Positions 7,399-15,584 are shown, counted from the stretch's first letter. The stretch: DNA of 15,800 nt from JBMOGA01 sp049318625 (GCA_049318625.1 JBMOGA010000076.1:1-15800), one strand, 5' to 3'. The notes: a model not told the origin generated them from the sequence alone. Numbers and translations: made by a program.

Positions 7399-7465
7399 CG
7401 ATTTCCCGTCTCGGTTGCCAAGGGCGGTGCTTGGGCCCGCGATCATGCGGTTCGACGGGCGAAGG

Positions 7466-9301
7466 TCAACGCAGCTGCCGCTGCTTCTGGCGTTGGCGGC
7501 GCGCGTCGCGGTCATACAGCGTCTCGCCGCCCGGGATGCGAATATCCATGACGAGTTCGAGTTCCGGCTTTCCGGGGGCGCCGCGCCAGGCGGAGATCCC
7601 GAGCGCCACCAGCGTCGCCGCCGGGATGCCGAACACACCGGCGAGCAGGCTGCTCAATCCGATGCCCGTCGTCTCGGCGAACAGGATGGTCAGCACCGCC
7701 ACGGAAAAGCCGACGACCATAGACGCCAGCGCGCCCTGCTCGTCGAGCCGCTTCCACCAGATCGACAGGAAGATGACCGGGAACGCGGTGGAGCCCGACA
7801 GGGCCAGGGCCCACAGCGCCAGTTTGAACGGGTCGGCCCGTGTCGACGCGGCGATCAGAGCGGCGCACACCGGGATGACGATCATGGCGATCCGCGCCAG
7901 ATAGATCCGCACCCGATCCGGCAGCGGGTCCCAGCTGGTGCCGGCGACGATGTCCTCGCCGACGGTGTGGGCGATGGCGGTGGTGGCGGCGACGGCACCG
8001 GCAAGGGCGGCGGCCAGTGCGCCGGCGAGCGTCATGTAAAGCACCGTATCGGGGAAGCCGGCGGCGATCGGCAGGGCGAAGAGCACGCCGTCGCGGGCGA
8101 ACAGCACGCTCTGCGGCGCGAGGCGCGGCCCTTCGGCACCGACGGCCGCCAGCCCCTCATTCACCAGGGTGGCGAACCATGCCGGCGCGCTGGCGATTTC
8201 GCGCATGGTCAATTGCTCCATCACCATGTCGCGCATGAAGACGGCAAAAGCCGACAGCGTGAGCAATACGATTCCGGTGAACACGGTCGCCCATCCGGTC
8301 GATTTGCGGGTCTCGTAGATGCCGGGCGTGGTGCCGATGCGCGGCAACAGCCAGGGCGCCACGGCGACGCCGGCCATGGTCGTCAGCGCGGCGAGCACAT
8401 AGGCGATGGGTCCGATGCTGCCAAACGGCGACGCGAACCGTTGGGCCATCGCCGTCATCTCGGTGCCGGCGAAGTTCATGGCGAGCGGCGGCATGGCGGC
8501 GAGCGGCAGGCCTTGGCTGCGCTCCAGAACGCCGAGCGCTCGCAGTGTCGGGCCATGACTGAGTTGCGGGACGGGCAGGTTGCCGGCCAAGACCGCCATG
8601 AGCCCGGCCGGAACCATGATCGCGAGGACAAGGACGATGACCGCCGCCGTCAGCGTCCAGGTGGCGCTACGCAGTCCGCCGGGAACCGTGCATCCGGCGA
8701 TCGTCGCGACGATGAGAACCATGACATAGGGTTTGGCTTGGCCGGACAGCCGCGCCCCCACGGCCGCCGCCACGGACATCTCGGCGGCAAGAAACAGCAG
8801 CATGGCGACGGTGAGCAGGGCGGCGGCCACGATGCGCAGCAGCCGGCTGTCGAACCGACGGCCGAGGTAGGAGGCGACGGTAAACCCGCCGAACTTGCGC
8901 AAGAACGGCGCAATCGCGACCCCCATCACCACGAATCCGGCGACGACGCCGGTGCCGATGCACCAGGCATCGAAACCATGGATGAAGAACAGGCCGGTCA
9001 GCGCGACAATGCCGGTGCCGCCCAGGGCGGTGACCGACATGACCGCGCCACTGTTGACGGCCGGCACGCGGCGGCCGGAGGCGAAGAACTCCAGCACCTC
9101 GGTCGACCGGCAACCGAGTCCAATGACGATGTACATACCAAACGGCACGAGCAGCATGGCCGCGCGCAGTGCCCAGTCCTCGCTGCCGAGCTGCTCGAAC
9201 ACGAGCACGAGCAGCGTCAAGGCCGTGAAAGCACTCGCGAAGATGCCAAAGTACGTGCCAAGCCGGGGGTTGACCGCCCGGCGTCCGAACATCGCCGACA
9301 T
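7466..9301 (-). CDS. Sodium:solute symporter large subunit (SSS family, VC_2705-like)
   Basis: This is an inner-membrane Na+-coupled symporter of the SLC5/SSS family, in the subgroup that works with a DUF4212 small subunit. The 611 residues contain about thirteen hydrophobic segments. Family marks include NPRLGTYFGIF (11-21), the SSS signature EFFASGRRVPAVNSG (71-85), TALGGTGIVALTG (91-103), FGGFTVASYLGRRF (137-150), and the late GAVAATTAIAHTVGEDI. The C-terminus ends in a basic, Gln/Arg-rich tail. The start at 9301 follows the small-subunit gene by 25 nt, so the two form an operon. Substrate is inferred: in Vibrio and Pseudomonas, transporters beside CrbR/ErdR-type regulators are linked to acetate and other short carboxylates. 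The sequence alone cannot separate acetate, lactate or propionate. Confidence 0.92.
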   Translation of the reverse strand: MSAMFGRRAVNPRLGTYFGIFASAFTALTLLVLVFEQLGSEDWALRAAMLLVPFGMYIVIGLGCRSTEVLEFFASGRRVPAVNSGAVMSVTALGGTGIVALTGLFFIHGFDAWCIGTGVVAGFVVMGVAIAPFLRKFGGFTVASYLGRRFDSRLLRIVAAALLTVAMLLFLAAEMSVAAAVGARLSGQAKPYVMVLIVATIAGCTVPGGLRSATWTLTAAVIVLVLAIMVPAGLMAVLAGNLPVPQLSHGPTLRALGVLERSQGLPLAAMPPLAMNFAGTEMTAMAQRFASPFGSIGPIAYVLAALTTMAGVAVAPWLLPRIGTTPGIYETRKSTGWATVFTGIVLLTLSAFAVFMRDMVMEQLTMREIASAPAWFATLVNEGLAAVGAEGPRLAPQSVLFARDGVLFALPIAAGFPDTVLYMTLAGALAAALAGAVAATTAIAHTVGEDIVAGTSWDPLPDRVRIYLARIAMIVIPVCAALIAASTRADPFKLALWALALSGSTAFPVIFLSIWWKRLDEQGALASMVVGFSVAVLTILFAETTGIGLSSLLAGVFGIPAATLVALGISAWRGAPGKPELELVMDIRIPGGETLYDRDARRQRQKQRQLR

Positions 9302-9326
9302 CAGGCCCTGCTCCCGCCCAAGCTGG

Positions 9327-9587
9327 TCATAGGTCCTCGTGGGCGCCGTGCCAGTGGTCGATGGCGTCCTGTCGATTGACGAACGAGGCGATCGTCACCG
9401 CTGCGATCATGATGATGCCGTGCCCGGCCATGAAATAGCCGAGGGGAAAGCCCAGGAATTTGCTGGCGTTCAAACGTTCCGCGTAGAGTGGGACGATCAC
9501 CAGAACGGCGATGAACGGCACCAGACTGGCCACCATCTGCCATTTGGTGTGCCGCCAGTAAGGTTTGCGTTCCCGCCGCTCCATCAT
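9327..9587 (-). CDS. DUF4212 protein, symporter small subunit
   Basis: This 86-residue membrane protein belongs to DUF4212, annotated as the small subunit of sodium:solute symporters. It has the N-terminal YWRHTKWQM stretch (10-18), a first hydrophobic helix (about 18-36), the core FPLGYFMAGHG (47-57), and a second helix to about residue 70. Its end is charged and His-rich. Many homologues have Gln where this one has His in AGHG, which may be a lineage variant. Two adjacent ATG codons (9587 and 9584) are possible starts; the first is taken, with GGGAG about 9 nt upstream. It is the first gene of the symporter operon and diverges from the response regulator across a 218-bp control region. Confidence 0.9.
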   Translation of the reverse strand: MMERRERKPYWRHTKWQMVASLVPFIAVLVIVPLYAERLNASKFLGFPLGYFMAGHGIIMIAAVTIASFVNRQDAIDHWHGAHEDL

Positions 9588-9805
9588 GTGCCGGATCTCC
9601 CGAAAAGGACTGGAATGGGCGCTGCACCATCAACCATACCAGGGACAATTGGAACCCGCCGAAACTAGGACAGCAATATTACTTGCAAGCGGAATCGCGT
9701 GGACCACTTGCCACACCCGCTCGTCCACGGCTTAATTCAGACAAATGCCGATCATCGCGGTCGGCAGGCGCAGCGCAGATCTGCGCACCCTGGGAGGACC
9801 GATCC
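9588..9805. promoter_or_regulatory. Divergent control region, symporter operon versus response regulator
   Basis: This is the largest gene-free gap in the window (218 bp) and is noticeably more AT-rich around 9640-9690. It must carry promoters for both directions. It contains the palindrome CTTGCAAG (9682-9689) and an inverted repeat CGTGGA (9698-9703) with TCCACG (9724-9729). No sigma-54 GG-N10-GC element was found on either strand. If the regulator controls the transporter, as in the CrbR family, its binding site should lie here. Confidence 0.55.
9708..9736 (+). promoter_or_regulatory. Candidate sigma-70 promoter of the response regulator
   Basis: TTGCCA (9708-9713, 5 of 6 to TTGACA) is separated by 17 bp from CTTAAT (9731-9736, 4 of 6 to TATAAT). 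This would give a leader of about 60 nt before the ATG at 9806. The inverted repeat at 9698-9729 overlaps the -35 and spacer, where a bound regulator could act. It was chosen by eye and not scored against background. Confidence 0.35.
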
Positions 9806-10465
9806 ATGGCGTCGTACCGGATTGTCATCGTCGACGATCATCCGCTGTTTCGCGGCGCACTCAGTCAAGCGTTGAACGGTGCCATCGAAAAGGCCACCAT
9901 CGCTGAGGCCGGCTCGCTCGACGAGCTGGCGAAGATGCTGCAGGTGGATGCCAATCTCGACCTCGTGCTCCTCGACCTCACCATGCCGGGCGTGCAAGGC
10001 TTGTCCGGGCTGCTGTTCCTGCGGGCGCAGCATCCCGACGTTCCGGTGGTGATCGTCTCGGCCAGCGAAGAGCCCGGCATCATCCGCCGCGCCATTGATT
10101 GCGGCGCCTCGGGCTATGTGCCCAAGTCGCAGCCGGTCGAGCGCATCCGGGAGGCCGTGCGTACCGTGCTGGAAGGCGGCATCTGGACACCCGCCGAGAT
10201 CGATCTCGGCGCCGAACCCGACCGCGAGACGTCCGAGTTGGTGTCGCGGCTCTCGACGTTGACGCCGCAGCAGGTTCGCGTGCTCATGATGCTCGGCGAA
10301 GGACTTCTGAACAAGCAGATCGCCTACCGCCTCGGCGTCTCGGAAGCGACGATCAAGGCACACGTCTCGGCGATCCTGCAGAAGCTCGGTGTCGACAGCC
10401 GCACGCAAGCCGTGATCGCGATCTCGAAGATCGACAGCAGCGAGTGGCAGAAGGCCAGCGCCTGA
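9806..10465 (+). CDS. LuxR-type response regulator, CrbR/ErdR-like
   Basis: This is a 219-residue NarL/FixJ-type transcription factor. The receiver domain (about 4-120) has the acidic pair Asp10-Asp11, phosphorylation site Asp57 in VLLDLTMPG, Ser85 at the switch position and Lys107. The LuxR-type helix-turn-helix (about 150-208) reads LTPQQVRVLMMLGEGLLNKQ onward, then IAYRLGVSEATIKAHVSAIL and QKLGVDSRTQAV. The start at 9806 is set by GGAGG (9793-9797) 8 nt upstream; a longer frame from 9683 lacks a ribosome site and receiver homology. The gene lies between a VC_2705/DUF4212 symporter and an SSS-domain hybrid kinase. That is the context of CrbR in Vibrio cholerae and ErdR in Pseudomonas, which switch on acetyl-CoA synthetase and carboxylate uptake. 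The acetate role is inferred from context. Confidence 0.92.
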   Translation: MASYRIVIVDDHPLFRGALSQALNGAIEKATIAEAGSLDELAKMLQVDANLDLVLLDLTMPGVQGLSGLLFLRAQHPDVPVVIVSASEEPGIIRRAIDCGASGYVPKSQPVERIREAVRTVLEGGIWTPAEIDLGAEPDRETSELVSRLSTLTPQQVRVLMMLGEGLLNKQIAYRLGVSEATIKAHVSAILQKLGVDSRTQAVIAISKIDSSEWQKASA

Positions 10466-10495
10466 TCGGCCACCACTTCGACGCCGGCCGGCAGT
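10466..10495. other. Convergent gap between regulator and kinase genes
   Basis: These 30 bp separate the two stops. They contain the palindrome GCCGGCCGGC (10483-10492), but no T-tract on either side, so a classical intrinsic terminator is not supported. Confidence 0.4.
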
Positions 10496-13400
10496 TCATT
10501 CGGCCGCCGGCACCGCGCGTTTCAGCACGTGCTGGGTCATCAGCGCGCGCAGCGCACCGGCTTTCAAAGGCTTGCGCAACAGACTGAGCCCGCGCAGGCG
10601 AAGGTCACGCTGCACCTCTGGCGTGTGGTCGGCGGTGATGACAATGGCCGGCACCTCCTTGCCGAGCCGAGCGCGCACCTCGTCGATCGCCTCGATGCCG
10701 GTGCCGCTGTCAAGATGATAGTCCGCCAGGATCACGTCCGGCTCTCGCCCGGTGGTGGCAAGCGCCGCCAGCGCCTCGGCCGCCGTCGCCCCCGAGGCCA
10801 CGTGACAGCCCCAGCCCGTCAGCAGCGTTTCCATGCCGGCGAGCACGGTCGGCTCGTTGTCGATGACGATGGTCACACAGCCACTCAGCGGGCCCATCGG
10901 TGTCGCCGAGGACGCCGGCATCCGCTTGCCGCCGAGGCGGGGCCGGCTCCACGGTAGCGTGACGGAGAACGTCGAGCCCCGACCGACCGTCGAAGACAAG
11001 CCGATCGGCGCCTCCAGCACCCGGCAGATGCGATCGACGATCGACAGACCGAGGCCGAGGCCGCGCGCGGCGGCTGCGGTCTCGGCGAGTCGCTGGAACT
11101 CCTTGAAAACCAACGTCTGCTTGGCGAGCGGGATGCCGGGACCGCTATCGACGACCTGCAGCACGACGTGATCACCGCGGCGACGGGCGCCGAGCACGAC
11201 GCGGCCCTGCTCGGTGTACTTCAAGGCGTTGGACACGAGGTTCTGGAGCACGCGCCGCAGCAGGCGGCGGTCCGATCGCACCCACAGCGTGGAGCGCACG
11301 ATCCGCAGGTCCAGACCCTCCTCGCGGGCCATCGGCTCGAACTCGATCCTCAGCTGATCGAACATCTCCTCGAGCGGCACCTGCGTCATCTCCGGCTCGA
11401 TGCGGCCAGCGTCCATGCGCGAGATGTCGATCAGGGCACTCAGGATCTCCTCGACCGACTGCAGCGACACGTCGACATTGTGGGCCAACGCCGCATCGCT
11501 TCCGGACAGCGGGCGCTCGGCAAGACTGGTCGCATAGAGGCGGGCGGCATTGAGGGGCTGGAGAATGTCGTGGCTGGCGGCCGCGAGGAAGCGTGTCTTG
11601 TCTAGGTTGGCCTCGTCGGCGTTCGACTTGGCGATCGCCAGCGCCGCGTTGACCTCGAGAAGCTCGGCCGTGCGCTCGCGCACGCGGCGCTCGAGGGTCT
11701 CGTTGGCGCGCTCGAGTTCCTGGGCGGCGGCGACACGGTCGGTGATGTCGAGGCAGGTCATGACGATTCCGCCCTGCGGCATGGCGGCGGTGCCGAATTC
11801 CACGATCCGCCGTCCGCCGTTCAACTGCTCCTGCAACGTCTGGCGCTGATTGGCCAACCGGTCCACCCGGGCGGCCACCAGCAGATCGGCATCGCCGGGG
11901 CCAAGGTCGCCGCGCCGCGCAAGCTCCTGGAGCAGGCGCTCCAGGGGAACGCCGACGCGGCCGAGTTCGGGTGGCAGCATCAGCAGCTCGCGGAACTGCC
12001 GGTTCCAGCAGATCAGCAGCAGGTCCTTGTCGAACACGCCGAGGCCGTGACGAACCTGGTCCAACGCAGATTGCAGCAGGTCTCGGTTGTACTGGAGGGC
12101 CTCCGTCGCGTCGTCGAGCAGGCGCAGGGCCGATTGACTGCCGACGTTGCCGCGCCGGAGCAGAAGCGACAGCACGAGCCGCGCCGACGCGGCGCCGATG
12201 GCGCTGGTCAGCAGATGCTCGGTGAAGCGCAGAATGTGGAGATCGGCCTCGCCATGGGGCCACAGGGTCACGCCCCGCTGCTCAGCGAACTCTTTGAACG
12301 ACCGCTCGGCCCGTTCGGCGCCCAGATAGCGTGCGGCCGTGGCCTGCAGTTCCCCGACGGTGACGGTGGTGCGCCAGAGCCGGAACCCCTGCGTTGCCCC
12401 GATGCGTGGCGCATCATCCTGGATGAAGGCCTGGGCCTGCAGCCGCTCGATCGGCAGTGGCGGGCGCAACAGCGACACAGCGATGTAGGCGGTGAGGTTG
12501 GCGAACAGACTCCACAGCACGCCGTGGGTCAGTGGCTCGAACTCGAGGAAGAACAGCGCCTGGGGACGCAGCAGAGCGAGCCCAAACGGCCCGCTGGTGA
12601 CGATCTCGGTCGGCACAAGACCGACCTTGGCGATCCACGGCAGGATGAGGGTGTAGCCCCAGACGGCGAAGCCCGCGAGCATGCCGGCGATGGCGCCGCG
12701 CGAGGTGCCTTTGCGCCAAACCAGGCCGAGCAGGAAGGCCGGGGCGAGTTGGGCGATCGCCGCGAACGACAGCAGGCCGAGCGACGCGAGGCCCTGGGTT
12801 GCGCCGATCAGCCGATAGACGCCGTAGCCGAGCATGATGATGGCGAAGATGGCGACGCGCCGGATGTTCAACAGGAGCCCGGCGATATCCTCGTCGGGGT
12901 CGACGTCGAGCAGTCGATAGCGCAGCAGCAGCGGCACGACGAGGCCGTTGCAGACCATGATGGCAATGGCGACCGACTCGACGATGACCATGGCCGCGGC
13001 CGCCGAAAGTCCGCCGACGAAGACGAACAGCGCCATCGACCGGGCGCCTTCGGCCAGCGGCAGCGCCAGCACGAAGAAATCGGGCTCGACCGTGCCGGGC
13101 GTCAGCCGCATCAGGCCTGCGGCGGCGATGGGCACCACGAACAGATTGATCAGCACCAGGTAAACGGGGAACAGCCACGCGGCACGGCGGATTTCGGTCT
13201 CGGAATTGTTCTCGACGACCGTCACGTGAAACTGGCGCGGCAGCAGCAGGATGGCCAGGAAACTCAGCACGATCACGGTGAGCCACGTGCCGCCGTTGAA
13301 CGAGCGGCTGAAGATCGTCTGGACCTGCTGGTTGACCTCAGCCGCCGCGTAGAAGGCGACCGGGTCGCCGTACATGACGAACAGCACGAAGATTCCGACC

Positions 13401-14026
13401 GCCAGAAAGGCCACGAGCTTGACCACAGATTCGGCGGCGACCGCCAGCATCAGCCCATGCTGGTGCTCGGTGGCGTCGATGTGACGTGTTCCGAACAGCA
13501 CCGAGAACACGGCGAGCGCGACCGCGATGGTCAACGCCGTGTCGATGGCATAGCCCGGCGAGAGGTCGGGGAGATCCGGCGTCGCCATGAGCGTTCCGAC
13601 CGACAGCACGACGGCCTTCAGTTGCAGGGCGATGTAGGGCAGCGAGCCGATCACGGCGATCAGCGTGACCACCGCGGACACCGCTTGGCTCTTGCCGTAG
13701 CGGGCGGCGATGAAGTCGGCGACCGAGGTGAGATTCTGGCTCTTGGCGAGCCGTACCACGCGCAGGATCAGCGGCGTGCCCAAAGTGAACATCAGCAATG
13801 GGCCGATGTAGACGGGGATGAAGTCGTACCCGGTCGCAACGGCCAGGCCCACGCTGCCGAAGAACGTCCACGATGTGCAGTAGACCGCCAATGAGAGTGC
13901 GTAGATCAGCGGCCGGCCCTGGCCACCTTTCTTGAAACGAAAATAGCGGTCGCCGAGCGCGGCGATCAGGAACAGCGTGCCGACATAGGAGACGCCGAGC
14001 GTCGCGATGACCCAACCTTCGAACAT
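10496..14026 (-). CDS. SSS-domain hybrid sensor histidine kinase, CrbS/MxtR-like
   Basis: This is a 1176-residue membrane sensor that fuses a transporter-like module to a phosphorelay. Residues 1-520 form an SLC5/SSS domain of about thirteen helices (SVADFIAARYGKSQAVSAVV at 101-120; LPRQFHVTVVENN at 262-274). A STAC-like linker follows (about 550-625), then PAS (about 648-765, GLGVFDKDLLLICWNRQF) and a coiled coil (765-805). HisKA has the phospho-accepting His819 in ASHDILQPLNAARL. HATPase shows the N box (LQNLVSNALKYT), G1 (DSGPGI, 960-965) and G2 (GLGLGLSIV, 989-997). The C-terminal receiver (about 1050-1165) has Asp1056, phospho-Asp1102 in ILADYHLDSG, Thr1131 and Lys1152. The start MFEGW at 14026 matches family N-termini, although GGGG sits too close for a good ribosome site; ATGs at 14083 and 14098 are alternatives. 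It converges on the LuxR regulator, its presumed partner. Confidence 0.94.
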   Translation of the reverse strand: MFEGWVIATLGVSYVGTLFLIAALGDRYFRFKKGGQGRPLIYALSLAVYCTSWTFFGSVGLAVATGYDFIPVYIGPLLMFTLGTPLILRVVRLAKSQNLTSVADFIAARYGKSQAVSAVVTLIAVIGSLPYIALQLKAVVLSVGTLMATPDLPDLSPGYAIDTALTIAVALAVFSVLFGTRHIDATEHQHGLMLAVAAESVVKLVAFLAVGIFVLFVMYGDPVAFYAAAEVNQQVQTIFSRSFNGGTWLTVIVLSFLAILLLPRQFHVTVVENNSETEIRRAAWLFPVYLVLINLFVVPIAAAGLMRLTPGTVEPDFFVLALPLAEGARSMALFVFVGGLSAAAAMVIVESVAIAIMVCNGLVVPLLLRYRLLDVDPDEDIAGLLLNIRRVAIFAIIMLGYGVYRLIGATQGLASLGLLSFAAIAQLAPAFLLGLVWRKGTSRGAIAGMLAGFAVWGYTLILPWIAKVGLVPTEIVTSGPFGLALLRPQALFFLEFEPLTHGVLWSLFANLTAYIAVSLLRPPLPIERLQAQAFIQDDAPRIGATQGFRLWRTTVTVGELQATAARYLGAERAERSFKEFAEQRGVTLWPHGEADLHILRFTEHLLTSAIGAASARLVLSLLLRRGNVGSQSALRLLDDATEALQYNRDLLQSALDQVRHGLGVFDKDLLLICWNRQFRELLMLPPELGRVGVPLERLLQELARRGDLGPGDADLLVAARVDRLANQRQTLQEQLNGGRRIVEFGTAAMPQGGIVMTCLDITDRVAAAQELERANETLERRVRERTAELLEVNAALAIAKSNADEANLDKTRFLAAASHDILQPLNAARLYATSLAERPLSGSDAALAHNVDVSLQSVEEILSALIDISRMDAGRIEPEMTQVPLEEMFDQLRIEFEPMAREEGLDLRIVRSTLWVRSDRRLLRRVLQNLVSNALKYTEQGRVVLGARRRGDHVVLQVVDSGPGIPLAKQTLVFKEFQRLAETAAAARGLGLGLSIVDRICRVLEAPIGLSSTVGRGSTFSVTLPWSRPRLGGKRMPASSATPMGPLSGCVTIVIDNEPTVLAGMETLLTGWGCHVASGATAAEALAALATTGREPDVILADYHLDSGTGIEAIDEVRARLGKEVPAIVITADHTPEVQRDLRLRGLSLLRKPLKAGALRALMTQHVLKRAVPAAE

Positions 14027-14183
14027 ATCCCCGATGACTTTCCTACCGTGCCGAACGGGCCACTGCTCACGGGCCCTTGGCATGATAGTTTGCGCCAACC
14101 GTGCGTGGCGTGTCCAATCGACGCGATAGTTGCCTCGGCACCTGTCGAATCGTGGTTATTTCCGTCGAACGAGAGGATTTCCG
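14027..14183. other. Divergent intergenic region, kinase versus mscL
   Basis: These 157 bp must start transcription of both the sensor kinase (leftward) and mscL (rightward). I see TTGCCT at 14130-14135 as a possible -35 for mscL, but no good -10 at a standard distance. No long inverted repeat or terminator is evident. Confidence 0.45.
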
Positions 14184-14588
14184 ATGCAGATCATCAAGGA
14201 ATTTCGCGACTTCGCCATGCGCGGCAACGTGCTCGACCTCGCCATCGGCGTGATCATGGGTGCCGCGTTCGGTCCGATCGTGACGACGCTGGTCGACAAC
14301 ATCATCATGCCGCCGATCGGGTTCGTCCTTGCGGGGGTCGACTTCTCGACGCTGGCGATCTCGATCCCGACCGGGTCGGCCGCGGGGCCCGTCCTCATCA
14401 AGTACGGCCTGTTCCTCAATGCCGTACTGAAGTTCGTCATCACGGCGTTCGCGATCTTCCTGCTGGTCAAGGGTATCAATACGTTCCGGCGCCCGGCCGA
14501 GGCCGCTCCGGCCGCGGCACCCGCGCCGTCACCGAGCGAGGTCTACCTCAAGGAAATCCGCGACGCGCTCGTCCAGCAGAAGAGTTGA
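14184..14588 (+). CDS. mscL: Large-conductance mechanosensitive channel MscL
   Basis: MscL is a pentameric inner-membrane channel that opens under membrane tension and releases solutes during hypo-osmotic shock. The 134-residue protein has the usual length. The N-terminal helix is IKEFRDFAMRGNVLDLAIGV, ending in the conserved FAMRGNVxDLAxGV pattern. The pore helix continues through IMGAAFGPIVTTLVDNIIMP, followed by the variable periplasmic loop. The second helix starts at about residue 72 (YGLFLNAVLKFVITAFAIFL), with LVKGIN after it. The cytoplasmic tail has an Ala/Pro linker and a C-terminal helix containing YLKEIRDALVQQ. The ATG at 14184 is chosen because AGAGGA lies 6 nt upstream and the family starts at this point. 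It diverges from the sensor kinase and ends 6 bp before a convergent radical SAM gene. Confidence 0.96.
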   Translation: MQIIKEFRDFAMRGNVLDLAIGVIMGAAFGPIVTTLVDNIIMPPIGFVLAGVDFSTLAISIPTGSAAGPVLIKYGLFLNAVLKFVITAFAIFLLVKGINTFRRPAEAAPAAAPAPSPSEVYLKEIRDALVQQKS

Positions 14589-14594
14589 GGGGCG

Positions 14595-15584
14595 TCAGGA
14601 GCAGCTGCCGCCGCCGAGCACGCAGAACTTGGCGCAATGCGCATGGCAGAGCTTGACGGCGCCCTTCGCGAAGTGGCTGCCGTCGGCTTGCAGCGCCTCG
14701 GCCAGTGTCGCGCCCATCTCGAACTGCGGCTCGTAGGGCAGCAGCGTGCACGGCACCACGACGGGCGCGGCGGCGCCACGGCGTTTCACGATCATGCGGC
14801 TCGACGCGCACATCAGTTCGGACGGGCGCTTGCCGAGAATGGCCCAGCAACGCTCGGTGATTTCGGGCACGTCGTGGCTGCCGTCCATCTCGGGCAGCAG
14901 CATCAACTGTTTGGTGTCGGCGGGGTCGACCCGCCAGCCGCGCTCGGCGACGAGCGTGGCATAGCCCTGGCGTGCCTCGTCCTCACTCTCGCCCCAGCAG
15001 GTGCGGCCGGCCAGTGCGATCGCCACGCCGTTGGCGCTCAACCAGTCGATGCCGGCCAACGTTTTCGACCATGTACCGGCACCACGCTCGGCTTCGTGGA
15101 GCTTGCGGGTGTAGTGGTCGAGACTGATGCGCAGGCGCAGCCGCTCGCCATGGCGCGCGGCCAGGGCGGCGATGGCCGGCTTGATGCGCGGCCTTTGCAA
15201 GGGTTGCATGGCGTTGGTGAGCACGAGCACGGAATGGCCGCGGTCAAGCGCGTCGGCGATCATCGCGCAGAGCTCGGGGTTGAGAAAGGGCTCGCCGCCG
15301 GTGAAGGCGATCTCAGCGGTGCCGAGACCCTGGGCCGCGATCTCGTCGAGGTAGGCGCCCACCTCGGCCGCGCTGATGAACGCAAGCCGATTGTTCGACG
15401 GGCTCGATTCGATGTAGCAGTTGGCGCAGGTGATGTTGCAGAGCGTTCCGGTGTTGATCCAGAGCGTTTCCAGCCGCTCGAGGGCCACCGAGGCGCGCCG
15501 CTCTCCGGTCAGGGTCGTATCGGGGTCGTCGAACTTGCGGCGCGTCGCCGGCTCCGGGAAATCAGCTTCGATCTCGAGTGTCAC
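14595..15584 (-). CDS. Radical SAM protein with cysteine-rich C-terminus, function unknown
   Basis: This is a 329-residue radical SAM enzyme. The cluster motif CNITCANC (Cys49, Cys53, Cys56) binds the [4Fe-4S] cluster that cleaves S-adenosylmethionine, and FTGGEPFLNPE (94-104) is the SAM-binding GGEP region. LRISLDHYTRKLHE (151-164) fits a later barrel strand. The C-terminal part has further cysteines at 246, 259, 279, 313, 317, 321 and 328, ending CHAHCAKFCVLGGGSCS. This suggests a SPASM/twitch-like auxiliary Fe-S site, the kind found in peptide- and protein-modifying enzymes. The start is a GTG at 15584, with AGGGA about 11 nt upstream; no ATG is available near the N-terminus. The substrate is unknown: no precursor peptide gene or partner is visible, and the neighbours are mscL and a tRNA gene. 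Confidence 0.88.
   Translation of the reverse strand: MTLEIEADFPEPATRRKFDDPDTTLTGERRASVALERLETLWINTGTLCNITCANCYIESSPSNNRLAFISAAEVGAYLDEIAAQGLGTAEIAFTGGEPFLNPELCAMIADALDRGHSVLVLTNAMQPLQRPRIKPAIAALAARHGERLRLRISLDHYTRKLHEAERGAGTWSKTLAGIDWLSANGVAIALAGRTCWGESEDEARQGYATLVAERGWRVDPADTKQLMLLPEMDGSHDVPEITERCWAILGKRPSELMCASSRMIVKRRGAAAPVVVPCTLLPYEPQFEMGATLAEALQADGSHFAKGAVKLCHAHCAKFCVLGGGSCS

Noticed and set aside
7418..7434. CCAAG/CTTGG hairpin between the symporter and pip as an attenuator
   Set aside because: The 5-bp stem has a 7-nt loop and no T-tract, too weak to support.
7415..9379. 654-codon open frame antisense to the symporter genes
   Set aside because: It consists of His/Arg/Gly/Asp-rich low-complexity sequence, the mirror of hydrophobic codons on the real strand.
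9588..9805. Sigma-54 promoter for the symporter operon
   Set aside because: No GG-N10-GC element at the required spacing was found on either strand; a TGG...TTGC pair has the wrong spacing.
10483..10492. GCCGGCCGGC palindrome as a bidirectional terminator
   Set aside because: It would fold only as a 3-bp stem with a 4-nt loop and has no T-tract on either strand.
12047..13894. 615-codon open frame antisense to the kinase transporter domain
   Set aside because: It has the same mirror pattern (Gln/Asp/His/Arg-rich) and no ribosome site or domain.
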